Made by a program: the position numbers and the translations under genes
The notes under the pieces: model-generated
Told to the model about the DNA's origin: nothing
Databases searched by the model: none
The model's input: the letters and a program-made list of their open reading frames with translations, nothing else
Part shown: positions 53,978 through 63,047 of the stretch, piece after piece
Layout of the letters: every line of letters begins with the position of its first letter
How positions within the stretch are numbered: the first letter of the stretch is position 1
Origin: Solimonas sp.
GTDB lineage: Bacteria; Pseudomonadota; Gammaproteobacteria; Nevskiales; Nevskiaceae
Reading direction: 5' to 3'
DNA: 64,000 nt
Assembly: GCA_030149365.1 (NCBI GenBank)
Contig: JASBRP010000001.1
Coordinates: 85,584-149,583 of the forward strand

Positions 53978-56578
53978 ATGAACACTGCCTTCCGCAAGAA
54001 CCTTCCCGGCACCCAGCTCGACTACTACGACGCGCGCGAAGCCGTCGATGCGATCAAGCCCGGCGCCTATGCCAAGCTGCCCTACACTGCCCGCGTGCAT
54101 GCCGAGAACCTGGTGCGCAAGGGTGAGCCCGAGAAGATCAACGCCTACCTGGGCCAGTTGATCGAGCGCAAGCGCGATCTCGACTTCCCCTGGTTCCCGG
54201 TGCGCGTGGTGTGCCACGACATCCTCGGCCAGACCGCGCTGGTGGATCTCGCCGGCCTGCGTGATGCGATCGCCGACCAGGGCGGCGACCCGGCCAAGGT
54301 GAATCCGGTGGTGCCGGTGCAGCTGATCGTGGATCACTCGCTGGCGGTGGAAGCCCCGGGCTTCGACAAGGATGCGTTCGCCAAGAACCGTGCGATCGAG
54401 GACCGTCGCAACGAGGACCGCTTCCACTTCATCGAGTGGACCAAGAAGTCCTTCAAGAACGTGGACGTGATTCCCGCCGGCAACGGCATCATGCACCAGA
54501 TCAACCTGGAGCGGATGTCGCCGGTGATCTACACCGACCAGGGTGTCGCCTTCCCGGATACCTGCGTCGGCACCGACAGCCACACGCCGCACGTGGATGC
54601 CCTGGGCGTCATCGCCATCGGCGTCGGCGGCCTGGAGGCCGAGAACGTCATGCTGGGCCGCGCCTCCTGGATGCGCCTGCCGGACATCGTCGGCGTGGAG
54701 CTCAGCGGCAAGCCGCAGCCGGGCATCACGGCCACCGACGTGGTGCTGGCCCTGACCGAATTCCTGCGCAAGGAAAAGGTCGTGGGCGCCTACCTGGAGT
54801 TCTACGGCGAGGGTTCCTCGGCGCTGACGCTGGGCGACCGCGCCACCATCTCCAACATGGCGCCGGAGTATGGCGCCACGGCCGCGATGTTCTTCATCGA
54901 CGGCAACACCATCGACTACCTCAAGCTGACCGGCCGCGACGACCAGCAGGTCAAGCTGGTGGAGAACTACGCCAAGCACACCGGCCTCTGGGCGGACTCG
55001 CTGAAGACCGCCGAGTACGAGCGCGTGCTGAAGTTCGACCTTTCCACGGTCGTGCGCAACATGGCCGGCCCGTCGAACCCGCACAAGCGCCTGCCGACCA
55101 GCGCGCTGGCCGAGCGCGGCATCGCCGCGCCCTGGGAGCTGCCGGCGGACGGCAAGATGCCGGACGGCGCGGTGATCATCGCTGCCATCACCAGCTGCAC
55201 CAACACCTCCAACCCGCGCAACGTCATCGCCGCCGGCCTGCTGGCGCGCAATGCCAACGCACGCGGCCTGGCCCGCAAGCCCTGGGTGAAGTCCTCGCTG
55301 GCGCCCGGCTCCAAGGCCGTGCAGCTGTACCTGGAAGAGGCCAAGCTGCTATCCGAGCTGGAACAGCTGGGCTTCGGCATCGTGGCCTTCGCCTGCACCA
55401 CCTGCAACGGCATGTCCGGCGCGCTGGATCCGAAGATCCAGCAGGAGATCATCGACCGTGACCTGTACGCCACGGCCGTGCTCTCCGGCAACCGCAACTT
55501 TGACGGCCGCATCCACCCGTACGCGAAGCAGGCCTTCCTGGCCTCGCCGCCGCTGGTGGTTGCCTACGCCATCGCCGGCACGGTGCGCTTCGACATCGAG
55601 AAGGATGTGCTGGGCACCGACAAGGACGGCAAGCCGGTCACGCTGAAGGACATCTGGCCGACCGACGCCGAGATCGACGCCGTCATCGCGCAGAGCGTGA
55701 AGCCGGAGATGTTCCGCAAGGTCTACGACCCGATGTTCAACTTCAAGGTTGTGGAAGACAAGAACATCAAGCCGCTGTACGACTGGCGCCCGCAGAGCAC
55801 CTATATCCGCCGCCCGCCGTACTGGGAAGGCGCGCTGGCCGGCGAGCGCACCCTCAAGGGCCTGCGTCCGCTGGCGGTGCTGCCGGACAACATCACCACG
55901 GACCATCTCTCGCCCTCCAACGCGATCCTGATGGACAGCGCCGCCGGCGAGTACCTGCACAAGATGGGCCTGCCGGAAGAGGACTTCAACTCCTACGCCA
56001 CGCACCGCGGCGACCACCTGACGGCGCAGCGAGCCACCTTCGCCAACCCGCAGCTGGTCAATGAGATGGTGGTGGTGGACGGCAAGGTCAAGAAGGGTTC
56101 GCTGGCGCGCGTGGAGCCGGAAGGCCCGGTCATGCGCATGTGGGAAGCCATCGAGACCTACATGAACCGCAAGCAGCCGCTGATCATCGTGGCGGGCGCG
56201 GACTACGGCCAGGGCTCCTCGCGTGACTGGGCCGCCAAGGGCGTGCGCCTGGCCGGCGTGGAAGTGATCGCGGCCGAGGGCTTCGAGCGCATCCACCGCA
56301 CCAACCTGATCGGCATGGGCGTGCTGCCGCTGGAGTTCAAGCCGGGCACCACCCGCCTGACCCTGGGCCTGGACGGCACGGAAACCTACGACGTGGCCGG
56401 CAAGCTGGCGCCGCGCACGACGCTGACCCTGGTCGTCACGCGCCGGAACGGCGAGAAGCTGGAAGTGCCGATGACCTGCCGCCTGGACTCCGACGAGGAA
56501 GTGCTGGTGTACCAGGCTGGTGGTGTGCTGCAGCGGTTTGCGATGGATTTTTTGGCGTCGAACAAGGCGGCCGCATAG
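53978..56578 (+). CDS. acnD: Fe/S-dependent 2-methylisocitrate dehydratase AcnD
   Basis: An 866-residue aconitase-family protein of the AcnD type. Iron-sulfur cysteines are in TSCTNTSNPRN and FACTTCNGMSG; other marks are VGTDSHTPHVDALGVIAIGVGGLEAENVMLG and GADYGQGSSRDWAAKGV. With PrpF it replaces PrpD for dehydration of 2-methylcitrate. It follows prpC after about 140 bp that hold the nested hairpin. Confidence 0.97.
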   Translation: MNTAFRKNLPGTQLDYYDAREAVDAIKPGAYAKLPYTARVHAENLVRKGEPEKINAYLGQLIERKRDLDFPWFPVRVVCHDILGQTALVDLAGLRDAIADQGGDPAKVNPVVPVQLIVDHSLAVEAPGFDKDAFAKNRAIEDRRNEDRFHFIEWTKKSFKNVDVIPAGNGIMHQINLERMSPVIYTDQGVAFPDTCVGTDSHTPHVDALGVIAIGVGGLEAENVMLGRASWMRLPDIVGVELSGKPQPGITATDVVLALTEFLRKEKVVGAYLEFYGEGSSALTLGDRATISNMAPEYGATAAMFFIDGNTIDYLKLTGRDDQQVKLVENYAKHTGLWADSLKTAEYERVLKFDLSTVVRNMAGPSNPHKRLPTSALAERGIAAPWELPADGKMPDGAVIIAAITSCTNTSNPRNVIAAGLLARNANARGLARKPWVKSSLAPGSKAVQLYLEEAKLLSELEQLGFGIVAFACTTCNGMSGALDPKIQQEIIDRDLYATAVLSGNRNFDGRIHPYAKQAFLASPPLVVAYAIAGTVRFDIEKDVLGTDKDGKPVTLKDIWPTDAEIDAVIAQSVKPEMFRKVYDPMFNFKVVEDKNIKPLYDWRPQSTYIRRPPYWEGALAGERTLKGLRPLAVLPDNITTDHLSPSNAILMDSAAGEYLHKMGLPEEDFNSYATHRGDHLTAQRATFANPQLVNEMVVVDGKVKKGSLARVEPEGPVMRMWEAIETYMNRKQPLIIVAGADYGQGSSRDWAAKGVRLAGVEVIAAEGFERIHRTNLIGMGVLPLEFKPGTTRLTLGLDGTETYDVAGKLAPRTTLTLVVTRRNGEKLEVPMTCRLDSDEEVLVYQAGGVLQRFAMDFLASNKAAA

Positions 56579-56587
56579 CGGCCGTCC

Positions 56588-56703
56588 GGGAATCGGGAGT
56601 GGGGAATCGGGAATCGTAGAAGCACATCGGCCAACACGATTCCCTCCCCACCACCGACTCCCGTCTTTTGACGATTCCCCATTCCCGACTCCCGATTCCC
56701 GTC
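56588..56703. repeat. GGGAATCGGGAATCG-type inverted repeat
   Basis: Left arm (56588-56622) has GGGGAATCGGGAATCGTAGA; right arm (about 56665-56703) has the reverse complement pattern ACGATTCCCC...GATTCCCG. The same element lies at 62078-62159. It occupies the acnD-prpF interval and ends three bases before the prpF start. Confidence 0.85.
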
Positions 56704-56706
56704 CTC

Positions 56707-57894
56707 ATGCCCCACGTACCCCAAATCAAGATCCCTGCCACCTACATGCGTGGCGGCACCAGCAAGGGCGTGTTCTTCCGCCTGCAGGACCTGCCGGAGC
56801 GCGCGCAGGTCGCCGGCGAGGCGCGCGACAAGCTGCTGCTGCGCGTGATCGGCTCGCCGGACCCCTACGGCGCGCAGATCGACGGCATGGGTGGCGCGAC
56901 CTCGTCCACGTCCAAGACCGTGATCCTGGCCAAGAGCGCCAAGGCGGATCATGACGTGGACTACATGTTCGGCCAGGTGTCGATCGACAAGGCTTTCGTC
57001 GACTGGTCGGGCAACTGCGGCAACCTGACGGCGGCGGTCGGTTCGTTCGCGATCAGCAACGGCCTGGTGAATGCGGCGCGCATCCCCAAGGACGGCATCT
57101 GCGTGGTGCGCATCTGGCAGACGCAGATCAACAAGACCATCATCGCCCACGTGCCGATCACCAACGGCCAGGTGCAGGAGACCGGCGACTTCGAGCTCGA
57201 CGGCGTGACCTTCCCGGCGGCCGAGGTGCAGATCGAGTTCCTCGATCCTGCCGAGGACGGCGACGAGGGCGGCTCGATGTTCCCCACCGGCAACCTGGTG
57301 GACGACCTGGAGGTGCCGGGCATCGGCACGCTCAAGGCGACCATGATCAATGCCGGCATCCCCACCGTGTTCATCAACGCCTCCGAGATCGGCTACACAG
57401 GCACCGAGTTGCGCGAGGCGATCAACGGCGACGCCAAGGCGCTGGAGAAGTTCGAGACCATCCGCGCCTACGGCGCCCTGCGCATGGGCCTGATCAAGGA
57501 TGTGAGCGAGGCCGCCAAGCGCCAGCACACGCCGAAAGTCGCCTTCGTCGCGCCGCCGACCAGCTACAAGTCCTCCAGCGGCAAGGCGGTGGATGCCAAG
57601 GACGTGGACCTCAACGTGCGCGCGCTGTCGATGGGCAAGCTGCACCACGCCATGATGGGCACGGCGGCGGTGGCCATCGGCACGGCGGCGGCCATCCCCG
57701 GCACGCTGGTGAACCTGGCGGCGGGCGGCGGTGCCCGCGAGGCGGTGCGTTTCGGCCACCCCTCGGGCACGCTGCGCGTGGGTGCGGCGGCGGTGCAGGA
57801 GAATGGCCAGTGGGTGGTGAAGAAGGCGATCATGTCGCGCTCCGCCCGCGTGTTGATGGAAGGCAACGTGCGCGTGCCGGGCGATTGCTTCTGA
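56707..57894 (+). CDS. prpF: 2-methylaconitate cis-trans isomerase PrpF
   Basis: A 395-residue diaminopimelate-epimerase-fold protein. Characteristic segments are PATYMRGGTSKGVFFRLQDLP, DGMGGATSSTSKTVIL, GNCGNLTAAVGSFAISNGLV and FPTGNLVDDLEVPGIG. It isomerises 2-methylaconitate for AcnD and always accompanies it. The start ATG 56707 (MPHVPQIKIPATY) is preferred; the frame upstream is the repeat. A perfect 38-bp palindrome terminator follows. Confidence 0.96.
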   Translation: MPHVPQIKIPATYMRGGTSKGVFFRLQDLPERAQVAGEARDKLLLRVIGSPDPYGAQIDGMGGATSSTSKTVILAKSAKADHDVDYMFGQVSIDKAFVDWSGNCGNLTAAVGSFAISNGLVNAARIPKDGICVVRIWQTQINKTIIAHVPITNGQVQETGDFELDGVTFPAAEVQIEFLDPAEDGDEGGSMFPTGNLVDDLEVPGIGTLKATMINAGIPTVFINASEIGYTGTELREAINGDAKALEKFETIRAYGALRMGLIKDVSEAAKRQHTPKVAFVAPPTSYKSSSGKAVDAKDVDLNVRALSMGKLHHAMMGTAAVAIGTAAAIPGTLVNLAAGGGAREAVRFGHPSGTLRVGAAAVQENGQWVVKKAIMSRSARVLMEGNVRVPGDCF

Positions 57895-57909
57895 TCAGCC
57901 TCTCCGCGT

Positions 57910-57947
57910 AACGAAAGAGGCCGGCGCATGCGCCGGCCTCTTTCGTT
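57910..57947. terminator. Bidirectional terminator between prpF and purU
   Basis: A perfect 38-bp palindrome: AACGAAAGAGGCCGGC, GCATGC centre, GCCGGCCTCTTTCGTT. Both converging genes end within 16 bases of it. Confidence 0.9.
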
Positions 57948-57958
57948 GGCCGCGTGGA

Positions 57959-58828
57959 TCAGGAGAAGACCACGGTCTTGTTGCCGTCGACGACGACGCG
58001 GTCCTCGATGTGCCAGCGCACGGCGCGGGCCAGCACCTGCCGCTCCAGGTCGCGGCCCAGGTTCTTGAGGTCCACCAGTTCGTCGCGGTGCGAAACGCGC
58101 ACCACGTCCTGCTCGATGATCGGGCCCTGGTCGAGGTCGGCGGTGACGTAGTGCGCGGTGGCGCCGATGATCTTCACGCCGCGCAGTTGCGCCTGCTGGT
58201 AGGGGTCCGCGCCGACGAAGGCCGGCAGGAAGGAGTGGTGGATGTTGATGATGCGGCTGGGGTAGTTGGCCACGAACTCGCCGCTGAGGATGCGCATGTA
58301 GCGCGCCAGCACGATCAGGTCGGCCTGGCCGGCCAGCAGGCCCAGCATCTTCGCCTCGGCCTCGGCATGGGTGGCCGCATCGATCGCCACGTGCTCGAAG
58401 CGCACGCCGAAGCGCTCCACGGCCTCGCGCAGGTCCGGGTGGTTGGAGATCACCATCGGGATGTCGGCGCGCAGTTCGCCGCGCTGCCAGCGCCACAGCA
58501 GTTCCAGCAAGGCGTGATCGTGCTTGGACACCAGCAGGGCCATGCGCGGCTTGTCGGCGGCGAAGGTCATGCGCCAGTCCATCTCGAAGCGCTTGCCCAC
58601 CACCTCGCCGAAGGCCTGCATCAGTGCCGGCCGCGACAGATCCATGCTCGGCGTCTGGAACTCCAGGCGCATGAAGAACTTGCCACCGCTGGGGTCGCTG
58701 GAGTGTTGGTCCAGCTCGGTGATATTGATGCCGTGGTGGTACAGGAAGGTGGTCACCGCCGAGACGATGCCCGGGCGGTCCGGGCAGGTGATCAGCAGGC
58801 GGGCGGTGGTTTCGGGCAGGGTGGTCAT
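57959..58828 (-). CDS. purU: Formyltetrahydrofolate deformylase
   Basis: A 289-residue PurU. The N-terminal ACT domain (LLITCPDRPGIVSAVTTFLYHHGINITELDQHS) regulates by methionine/glycine; the C-terminal formyltransferase fold has VISNHPDLREAVERFGV, NIHHSFLPAFVGADPYQQA and IIGATAHYVTADLDQGPIIEQD with catalytic Asn, His and Asp. It releases formate from 10-formyl-THF to balance one-carbon units. ATG 58828 is preferred over 58837. Confidence 0.96.
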   Translation of the reverse strand: MTTLPETTARLLITCPDRPGIVSAVTTFLYHHGINITELDQHSSDPSGGKFFMRLEFQTPSMDLSRPALMQAFGEVVGKRFEMDWRMTFAADKPRMALLVSKHDHALLELLWRWQRGELRADIPMVISNHPDLREAVERFGVRFEHVAIDAATHAEAEAKMLGLLAGQADLIVLARYMRILSGEFVANYPSRIINIHHSFLPAFVGADPYQQAQLRGVKIIGATAHYVTADLDQGPIIEQDVVRVSHRDELVDLKNLGRDLERQVLARAVRWHIEDRVVVDGNKTVVFS

Positions 58829-58888
58829 GACGCGCACAACGGCAGGCGAAAGCCGGGATTGTAGGGGGTTCTCCCTGGCCCCGTCTTC

Positions 58889-59629
58889 TCAGCTTCCCAG
58901 CGGCGGCAAGGGCGTAGGCGCGTCCGCCGGGGTCTTGTCCGGGTAGATGATGCGCACGTCGTAGGGCTTGCCGGAGCGCGGGTCGTGGACGTTGGAGATG
59001 CCGCGGAACTCCAGCAGGCGGCGCTGCGTGGGCTCGTAGACCAGTTCCAGGGGGCCGGCCAGCAGGCGCAGCAGGGAGTCGGGCTCCACCTTGATCAGCA
59101 CGGCCTTGATGCCCTGCCACTGGGTCTCGCCGACCTTGGCGGCGCGGAAGCGGAAGCTGTCCAGGCTGCCGGGCACCGCCAGCGTGAACTTGACGCTCTT
59201 GCCGGCCTGCAGCTCGGCGAAATGCGCGCGCAGGCAGCTGTGGAAGCCGGAGTCGGCGCACATCGGCGAGACCTTCTTGATGGTCTTGGTCTCGACCTTG
59301 CCGCCCGCACGCTCGCGGCGCTCCATGGTCACGGCTTCGCGGTTGTCGCTGATGCCTTCCATGTAGCCGTAGTTCAGGTCGAGCCGGAACACGGGCACGA
59401 ACTCGTGGTTCTGGAACTCCAGCGTCTTGTGCCCCAGCTTCTCGCCCTTGGGGCCGAAGTAGTCGATGGTGCCGCCGAGCCAGCGACCGTTCTCGACGGT
59501 CTGGGCATGCACCTCGGTGTAGAGGTAGGCGCCGCTCTTCAGGTCATAGGCATGGCCGTAGAAGCGCTGGACCTCGGCCTGCGCGGCCGTCGCCAGCAGC
59601 ATCGTCAGCAGGGCAAGCGTCAATTTCAT
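58889..59629 (-). CDS. Secreted protein of unknown function
   Basis: A 246-residue exported protein with signal peptide MKLTLALLTMLLATAAQA. The mature part is beta-rich (YGHAYDLKSGAYLYTEVHAQ, VPVFRLDLNYGYMEGISDNREAVTMER), has a CADSGFHSCLRAHF cysteine pair, and ends in a Pro-rich tail. I do not recognise a domain. Its ATG overlaps the stop of the metallo-hydrolase gene upstream (ATGA), so it is coupled to it. Confidence 0.82.
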   Translation of the reverse strand: MKLTLALLTMLLATAAQAEVQRFYGHAYDLKSGAYLYTEVHAQTVENGRWLGGTIDYFGPKGEKLGHKTLEFQNHEFVPVFRLDLNYGYMEGISDNREAVTMERRERAGGKVETKTIKKVSPMCADSGFHSCLRAHFAELQAGKSVKFTLAVPGSLDSFRFRAAKVGETQWQGIKAVLIKVEPDSLLRLLAGPLELVYEPTQRRLLEFRGISNVHDPRSGKPYDVRIIYPDKTPADAPTPLPPLGS

Positions 59630-60615
59630 CCGGGGAATCCTGTGGCGAGTGCAGGTACATCATAGCCCTGGCCGAATGCTGCAGCGTGAAACCGTTCACG
59701 GGACAGATCCTGCGCGTCCAGCGCCCGGTGCAGGTCTTCCACGGCCTGGTCCTGGCCGTCGTCGGCGAGTTCGAAGCTGCCGTAGTGGATGCCGAGGCTG
59801 AAGGCGGAGCCGAGATCGCCGTGAGCCTTCACCGCCTCGGCCGGGTCCATGTGCTGGTAGGCCATGAACCAGCGCGGCAGGTAGGCGCCGATCGGCAGCA
59901 GCGACAGGCGCATGGCGCCATGACGCTGACGCGCCGCGGCGAAGTGCGGGCCGTAGCCACTGTCGCCGGCGAAGTACACCGGCCCGCCGTCGGTCTCAAT
60001 GACGCAGGCCATCCACAGCGTGCGGTTGGCGTCGTAGCCGGCGCGGCCGCTCCAGTGCTGCGCGGGAGCGGCGGTCAGGCGGCGGCCGTTGGGCAGGGTC
60101 CAGTCCTGGCCCCAGTCCAGCTCCACGATCTTCTGCAGTCCCCAGCCGCGCAGGTGCCGGCCGTCGCCCAGCGCGACGACGAACACCGGATCGTGCTCGC
60201 GCCTCAGGCGCCGCAAGGTGTCGGCATCCATGTGGTCGTAGTGGTTGTGGCTGACGATCACCACGTCGATGCGCGGCAGCTGCTCGAACGGGATGCCCGG
60301 AGCGCGGTAGCGGCGCGGCCCCGCCCATTGCACCGGGCTGACGCGCTCGGACCAGACCGGGTCGGTCAGCAGGTTCAGGCCGTCGGCCTGCAGCAGCACG
60401 GTGGCCTGGTTGATCCAGGTGGCGCGCAGGCCGCCCTCGCCCACCCGCTCCGGCGGTGGCGGCTGGTTGTGCGGGCTCAGGTCCCGCAGCCATTGGCCCC
60501 GCTGGCGCGACAGGCGCCAGCGCAGGAGTTCCGAAGCACTCTTGCGGAAGGGCTCGGCGTTGTGGAAGCGCTCGCCGTCGAAGTGGTCGGAAACGGGGTG
60601 CCGATAGGTCTTCAT
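59626..60615 (-). CDS. NAPE-PLD/UlaG-like metallo-beta-lactamase-fold hydrolase
   Basis: A 329-residue MBL-fold protein. The metal motif is VIVSHNHYDHMDADTL; additional ligands are in PAQHWSGRAG and FAGDSGYGPHF. The pattern INQATVLLQADGLNLLTDPVWSERVSPVQWAGPRRYRAPGI is that of N-acyl-phosphatidylethanolamine phospholipase D-like proteins. No signal peptide is seen. It may act on a lipid phosphodiester. It is co-transcribed with the secreted protein, which it overlaps. Confidence 0.9.
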   Translation of the reverse strand: MKTYRHPVSDHFDGERFHNAEPFRKSASELLRWRLSRQRGQWLRDLSPHNQPPPPERVGEGGLRATWINQATVLLQADGLNLLTDPVWSERVSPVQWAGPRRYRAPGIPFEQLPRIDVVIVSHNHYDHMDADTLRRLRREHDPVFVVALGDGRHLRGWGLQKIVELDWGQDWTLPNGRRLTAAPAQHWSGRAGYDANRTLWMACVIETDGGPVYFAGDSGYGPHFAAARQRHGAMRLSLLPIGAYLPRWFMAYQHMDPAEAVKAHGDLGSAFSLGIHYGSFELADDGQDQAVEDLHRALDAQDLSRERFHAAAFGQGYDVPALATGFPG

Positions 60616-60706
60616 TCCGTCATTCCTGCATCAACTCCGCCAGATTTGCCTGCCCGGCCATCCTTTAGCAAGCTGTACCCCGCTTCGCGTCGAGGGAACC
60701 GGCTGA

Positions 60707-61009
60707 ATGACCCTGCTTTTCATGTTCGCAGCTATAGCGATGGGGTGGCGCGCCAATGCCAAGTGCCTGCATCTTGTCGAGATGCTGGAGAAGCGGCATC
60801 CCTATGTATGGATGTGGCTGGGGCACCCTGGAATCTTCAGTAGCTGGCAGGTCGTGGAGGTAACCATCGCCGACTCGCGCGGAAAAGCGGCGCTCCCGCA
60901 GCCTCTCGACGCAGAGATGCACGCCTTGGCCAAAGCCATCCGCCGCGACTGGATGGTCGGAGCCTGCTTGATGCTTACCAGTGCCGCCATCGGCTTCCTC
61001 CCGAAATAG
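60707..61009 (+). CDS. Small membrane protein, unknown
   Basis: A 100-residue protein. Two hydrophobic stretches lie at the N-terminus (LLFMFAAIAMGW) and at the C-terminus (MVGACLMLTSAAIGFL); the middle has HLVEMLEKRHPYVWMWLGHPG. No domain is recognised. A ribosome site before ATG 60707 is weak. It lies on the opposite strand between the two minus-strand units, so the call is moderate. Confidence 0.6.
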   Translation: MTLLFMFAAIAMGWRANAKCLHLVEMLEKRHPYVWMWLGHPGIFSSWQVVEVTIADSRGKAALPQPLDAEMHALAKAIRRDWMVGACLMLTSAAIGFLPK

Positions 61010-61021
61010 GGCGTTTGCGCT

Positions 61022-62065
61022 TCAGCCCCGGCGCGAGAACAGGTAGTGCGCCACGCCCCACTCGTTGCCCCGGGCGTAGCCGAAGAACTCCGCCACCGCC
61101 ATGTAGAACATGCGCCAGCGCTGGAACCAGATCGCCGCATCGCGGCCGTAGGCGGTCTCGAACACGGGCATGATCTGCGCCTTGGCCGCGTCCATGCCGG
61201 CCAGCCAGTGGTTGGAGGTCTTCTCGTAGTGCTGGCCGCAGACCCACCACTGTCGTTCCACCTTCAGGTCATCCTGGAAGTTCAGCAGCAGGTTCTCGGA
61301 CGGCATGATGCCGCCGAGGAAGAAGTACTGCGTCATCCAGTCGGTCTCGTCCTTGACCTCGTAGGGATAGCTCAGCAGCTTGTGCGCGAAGATGTGCACG
61401 AACAGCTTGCCGTCGGCCTTCAGCCAACGCGAGATCTTGGCCAGCAGCAGGCCGTAGTTGCGCATGTGCTCGAACATCTCGATCGACATCACGCGGTCGA
61501 AGCCTGAATCCACTCCACCCGCAGGGAAGTCGAAATCCACGACGTTGCCGGTGAGGATGCGGACGTTGGACAGGCCGCGCTCCCGGGCGCGCCGCTCGAT
61601 GAACTCGCGCTGGCCGTGCGAGTTGGACAGGCCGACGATCTGCGAGCGCGGGTACTTCTCCGCCAGCCACAGCGATAGTGAGCCCCAGCCGCAGCCCAGG
61701 TCGAGGATGCGCATGCCATCAACGAGTCCGGCGCGCTCGGCATAGAGCGCCAGCATCTTCTCCTCGGCCTGGCCCAGGGTCTCGTTGCCCTGCGGATACA
61801 GCGCGCAGGAATACTTCAGGCGCGGGCCCAGGTGCAGCTTGAAGAAATCCGCCGGCACCTCGTAATGCTGCTGGTTGGCGGCCTTGGTCTCGATGGCGAT
61901 GGGGCTGGCACGCAGTTCGTCGAGCCAGCGGTTGTAGCGCTGCGAGCGCCGCTCGCCGTTGACGCTCTCTTCGTCGGTGAGGCGCTGCGAGATCAGCTTG
62001 CGCATGCCGGCCCGGACCAGGACATCCGGAAAAAGGCCGCGCTCGGTCAGCTGGATCAGGTTCAT
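61022..62065 (-). CDS. Cyclopropane-fatty-acyl-phospholipid synthase-like methyltransferase
   Basis: A 347-residue SAM-dependent methyltransferase of the CFA/mycolic-acid synthase family. Motifs are ANQQHYEVPADFFKLHLGPRLKYSCALYP, the SAM loop ILDLGCGWGSLSLWLAEKYP, SIEMFEHMRNY, and the end with FFLGGIMPSENLLL. It lacks the longer N-terminal region of classical Cfa (382 residues), so it may be a variant that methylates a different double bond (for example a UfaM-like enzyme). The C-terminus ends at the arginine-rich FSRRG. Confidence 0.9.
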   Translation of the reverse strand: MNLIQLTERGLFPDVLVRAGMRKLISQRLTDEESVNGERRSQRYNRWLDELRASPIAIETKAANQQHYEVPADFFKLHLGPRLKYSCALYPQGNETLGQAEEKMLALYAERAGLVDGMRILDLGCGWGSLSLWLAEKYPRSQIVGLSNSHGQREFIERRARERGLSNVRILTGNVVDFDFPAGGVDSGFDRVMSIEMFEHMRNYGLLLAKISRWLKADGKLFVHIFAHKLLSYPYEVKDETDWMTQYFFLGGIMPSENLLLNFQDDLKVERQWWVCGQHYEKTSNHWLAGMDAAKAQIMPVFETAYGRDAAIWFQRWRMFYMAVAEFFGYARGNEWGVAHYLFSRRG

Positions 62066-62077
62066 GGTTTAAAAGAC

Positions 62078-62159
62078 GGGAATTGGGAATGGGGAATCGG
62101 GAATCGTAGAAGCGGGCGGGTCTCTTTTACGATTCCCGATTCCCGACTCCCGATTCCCG
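62078..62159. repeat. GGGAATCGGGAATCG-type inverted repeat
   Basis: The left arm (62078-62113) contains GGGGAATCGGGAATCGTAGA, identical to 56601-56620; the right arm lies at 62121-62159. It overlaps the 3' end of the DUF1295 gene, supplying its stop codon. Confidence 0.85.
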
Positions 62160-62933
62160 GCCTCTGGGCGGCCAGGGGATCAGCGCGCTGGTCGTACGCA
62201 TGTACTCGGCATAGCCGGGCTTGGATGCGGCCATGTGGGCCTCCAGCACCGGGATGCCGGACATGCGCATCAGCAGCCACCACATCACCAGCGGCGACAT
62301 CAGGGCCGCGGGCCACCAGGACGAGCCCACCGCCAGCGGCAGATAGGCCAGCCAGTGCAGGCACTCGAAGAAGTAGTTGGGATGCCGAGACCAGCGCCAC
62401 AGGCCATCGCGGCAGACCTGGCCCTGGTTCGCCGGATTGGCGCGGAAGCGCTCCATCTGCCGGTCGGCGATGCCCTCGCCGATCACCGACACCAGCCAGA
62501 TCACCGCGGACAAGGCCAGCAGGGCCGGCGCGACCGGCTGCGTGTTGTAGGCGGCCACCAGGAAGGCGGCCGACAGCAGCATCGCGAACAGCGTCTGGAA
62601 GTGGAAAAAGAAGAACATGTTGCGGTTGGCCTGCGCGCCCCACTCGTCGCGGAACTTCTTGTAGCGCCGGTCCTCGGGCTTGCCGTGGTTGCGCAGGAAC
62701 AGGTGCAGGCCCAGGCGCAGGCCCCAGAGCCCGGCCATGAGCCCCAGCAGCAGGCGCTGCGGCTCCGGCGCCGGGCCCAGCAGCGCGTACAGCACGCCCA
62801 GGAATCCCAGGCTCCAGGACCAGAAGGCGTCGACGATGCCGGCATTGCCGCTGCGCCACTGCACGACCCAGGCCAGGCTGATGAAGGCGAAGACGCAGGC
62901 CAATCCGGTTGAGGCGGTGAGCAGGGCGGTCAT
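62127..62933 (-). CDS. DUF1295 steroid 5-alpha-reductase-like membrane protein
   Basis: A 268-residue membrane protein of the DUF1295/isoprenylcysteine methyltransferase-like group. Segments are FAFISLAWVVQWRSGNAGIVDAFWSWSLGF, RYKKFRDEWG, and GLWRWSRHPNYFFECLHWLAYLPL, the diagnostic RHPNYF motif. The last ten residues (about RESGVGNRES) are encoded by the intergenic repeat, so the original C-terminus was probably shorter. It precedes the CFA-like gene on the same strand and may act on the same lipids. Confidence 0.9.
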   Translation of the reverse strand: MTALLTASTGLACVFAFISLAWVVQWRSGNAGIVDAFWSWSLGFLGVLYALLGPAPEPQRLLLGLMAGLWGLRLGLHLFLRNHGKPEDRRYKKFRDEWGAQANRNMFFFFHFQTLFAMLLSAAFLVAAYNTQPVAPALLALSAVIWLVSVIGEGIADRQMERFRANPANQGQVCRDGLWRWSRHPNYFFECLHWLAYLPLAVGSSWWPAALMSPLVMWWLLMRMSGIPVLEAHMAASKPGYAEYMRTTSALIPWPPRGRESGVGNRES

Positions 62934-63047
62934 GGAGATCCCGTGGGTTGTTGCAGGTATACGTCGCTGGCGTTGTTCCGGATTCTAGTGCAGTGCAGCG
63001 CCCCCTCGGCTTGCGCCACCTCTCAGCGCGGGTCAAGAATTGCGCCC

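Noticed and set aside
53954..55084. Long antisense frames over acnD
   Set aside because: acnD is fully conserved on the plus strand; these are composition shadows.
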